Source: Bacteroidota bacterium (GTDB taxonomy: Bacteria > Bacteroidota > Bacteroidia > Chitinophagales > LD1). From it: 62,500 nucleotides of DNA. Both the position numbers and the translations under genes were made by a program. Positions 61,612 to 62,500 of the stretch are shown in pieces. Each line of letters starts with the position of its first letter. Positions within the stretch are counted from its first letter, which is position 1. The notes under the pieces were generated by a model that did no database searches, was not told where the DNA came from, and saw only the letters and a list, made by a program, of their open reading frames with translations. The stretch covers positions 1 to 62,500 of the forward strand of contig JAFDYQ010000025.1 in assembly GCA_018267365.1 (NCBI GenBank). Direction: 5' to 3'.

Positions 61612-62500
61612 ATGAAAACCGTTTTTTACCGCTTCGCTGCTGTTTGCTGCATTTGTTTTTATGTGTCATTTATACATGCGCAGTATTCTATTTCAGGCAG
61701 CATTCATCAGGATACTGCTTCGACATGTACTATAGATAGCCTGCATCCAGGTGTCCCCTTGCAAGTCAAGGTTCAGCTTTTTAGAAATGGTGTTTTACAG
61801 CAACAGGCATATTCTGATCAAGCGGGGCTATACGCCTTTGCAACGGACAGTCTCGGTACCTATCAGACTAAGGTGACCCCTGCTCTATATGCCGCATTTG
61901 GGCAATGCCCATCTGTAGGAGGCCTGCGAACTCAGGTGCTAACCGCTATAGATACCGCAGTGATACAGCAAAACTATGGCGTGATCTGTCCGGATTTCTC
62001 AGACTGCGCAGTTCAGAGTATTGTATCCGCTCCCTTGCGGCCTGGTGCAGAGAGCCGTATTTTTATTCTCAGTGGCAATATAGATAAGGTGAGCTATGGT
62101 GCTACGCCACTCACCTATGCATCGGGTTACGCTTCGACTTCCCTGATCGGACCAGTGCACTATGTGCGCCCGGCTCCGGGAGCGCTGATACCTACCTCCG
62201 CAGGCCCTCTCGGTGTGCGATACAATGTCAATCTGGATAATATCTATCCGGGAGCTTTTGACATCATAGTGGCTACTGACAGTAGTGCTGCCCCACATGA
62301 CCAGATATGCATAGATCATTCTATACCTGTCGCCTATGCGTTTGGCACATCAGAGCTTGACCAAAGTGATAATAGGTTGTTGCTTTGCTCCGAGGTGCGC
62401 GAGGCAGCTTACGACCCCAACTATAAAGAGGTGTTCCCAACTAGCCTTATTGATGTCAATACATGGCTAACCTATACAATACAGTTTCAGAATACAAGCA
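61612..62500 (+). CDS. Large secreted protein with DUF11/DUF7619-like domain (3' end outside window)
   Basis: The frame is open from ATG 61612 to the window edge (296 codons). Residues 1-23 are a signal peptide (AVCCICFYVSFIHAQ), followed by a mature part with repeated Cys (for example DFSDCAVQSIV) and a region YDPNYKEVFPTSLIDVNTWL leading into TYTIQFQNTS. That last pattern marks the conserved repeat domain common in long T9SS-sorted Bacteroidota proteins, so a C-terminal sorting domain is expected beyond the window. It is a truncation by the window edge, not a broken gene. Confidence 0.8.
   Translation, partial: MKTVFYRFAAVCCICFYVSFIHAQYSISGSIHQDTASTCTIDSLHPGVPLQVKVQLFRNGVLQQQAYSDQAGLYAFATDSLGTYQTKVTPALYAAFGQCPSVGGLRTQVLTAIDTAVIQQNYGVICPDFSDCAVQSIVSAPLRPGAESRIFILSGNIDKVSYGATPLTYASGYASTSLIGPVHYVRPAPGALIPTSAGPLGVRYNVNLDNIYPGAFDIIVATDSSAAPHDQICIDHSIPVAYAFGTSELDQSDNRLLLCSEVREAAYDPNYKEVFPTSLIDVNTWLTYTIQFQNTS

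Overview
The window looks like a piece of a Bacteroidota chromosome, probably from the Chitinophagales/Sphingobacteriia side (the phylum is clear, the order is inferred). Support comes from several type IX secretion (T9SS) and gliding-motility families: three PorP/SprF proteins, GldD, GldE, a PorV-like protein and type A and type B C-terminal sorting domains. Promoter-like sites also follow the Bacteroidota pattern TTTG-N19-21-TAnnTTTG. Composition is near 50% GC and gene density is high, with several convergent gene pairs overlapping at their ends. I saw no rRNA, tRNA, IS element, prophage or CRISPR array.

Layout. 1-1725 is the 3' part of a collagen-like surface protein with a C-terminal S74 chaperone. 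1913-4120 is a secreted PNGase F-like glycosidase. 4110-24410 is mostly housekeeping: mfd, a GNAT/DUF4290 pair, a uvrD-like helicase, an MtfA-like peptidase, a rsmA/hydroxyacid dehydrogenase pair, a leucyl aminopeptidase, pdxA, an ECF sigma factor with a membrane protein, three unknown secreted proteins, and uvrA. 24745-34776 is a three-gene surface operon: TonB-dependent receptor, a 1441-residue secreted protein, and a PorV-like barrel fused to an OmpA domain. greA and a HIT protein follow.

35743-43780 holds a lone PorP, then a tight operon of a type B-sorted SBBP/PKD adhesin, its PorP/SprF partner and a PorE-like TPR/PD40/OmpA-like protein. An RluB-type pseudouridine synthase and a serine hydrolase come next. 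46018-50121, on the minus strand, is the conserved mutY-ssb-gldE-gldD cluster, with a RelE/ParE-type toxin-antitoxin pair lodged between gldE and gldD. Between mutY and rlmD lies a small AT-richer accessory patch with two tandem tiny paralogues (62 and 53 aa) and an unknown 225-aa protein.

52855-56957 holds a lipoprotein gene broken by an in-frame amber codon, an OmpA-family lipoprotein, and a second type B substrate/PorP pair. The right end holds a small conserved-looking protein, a lipoprotein, a helical-repeat protein, a secreted sulfatase, and the start of a large secreted protein that runs off the window.

Main theme: a cell that exports many surface proteins through T9SS. Substrate genes sit beside dedicated barrel or anchor genes (PorP/SprF, PorE-like, PorV-OmpA), so the window encodes several substrate-plus-anchor cassettes. 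The best candidates for something new are the PorV-OmpA operon, the tandem small paralogues, the toxin-antitoxin pair inside the gld cluster and the amber-interrupted lipoprotein.
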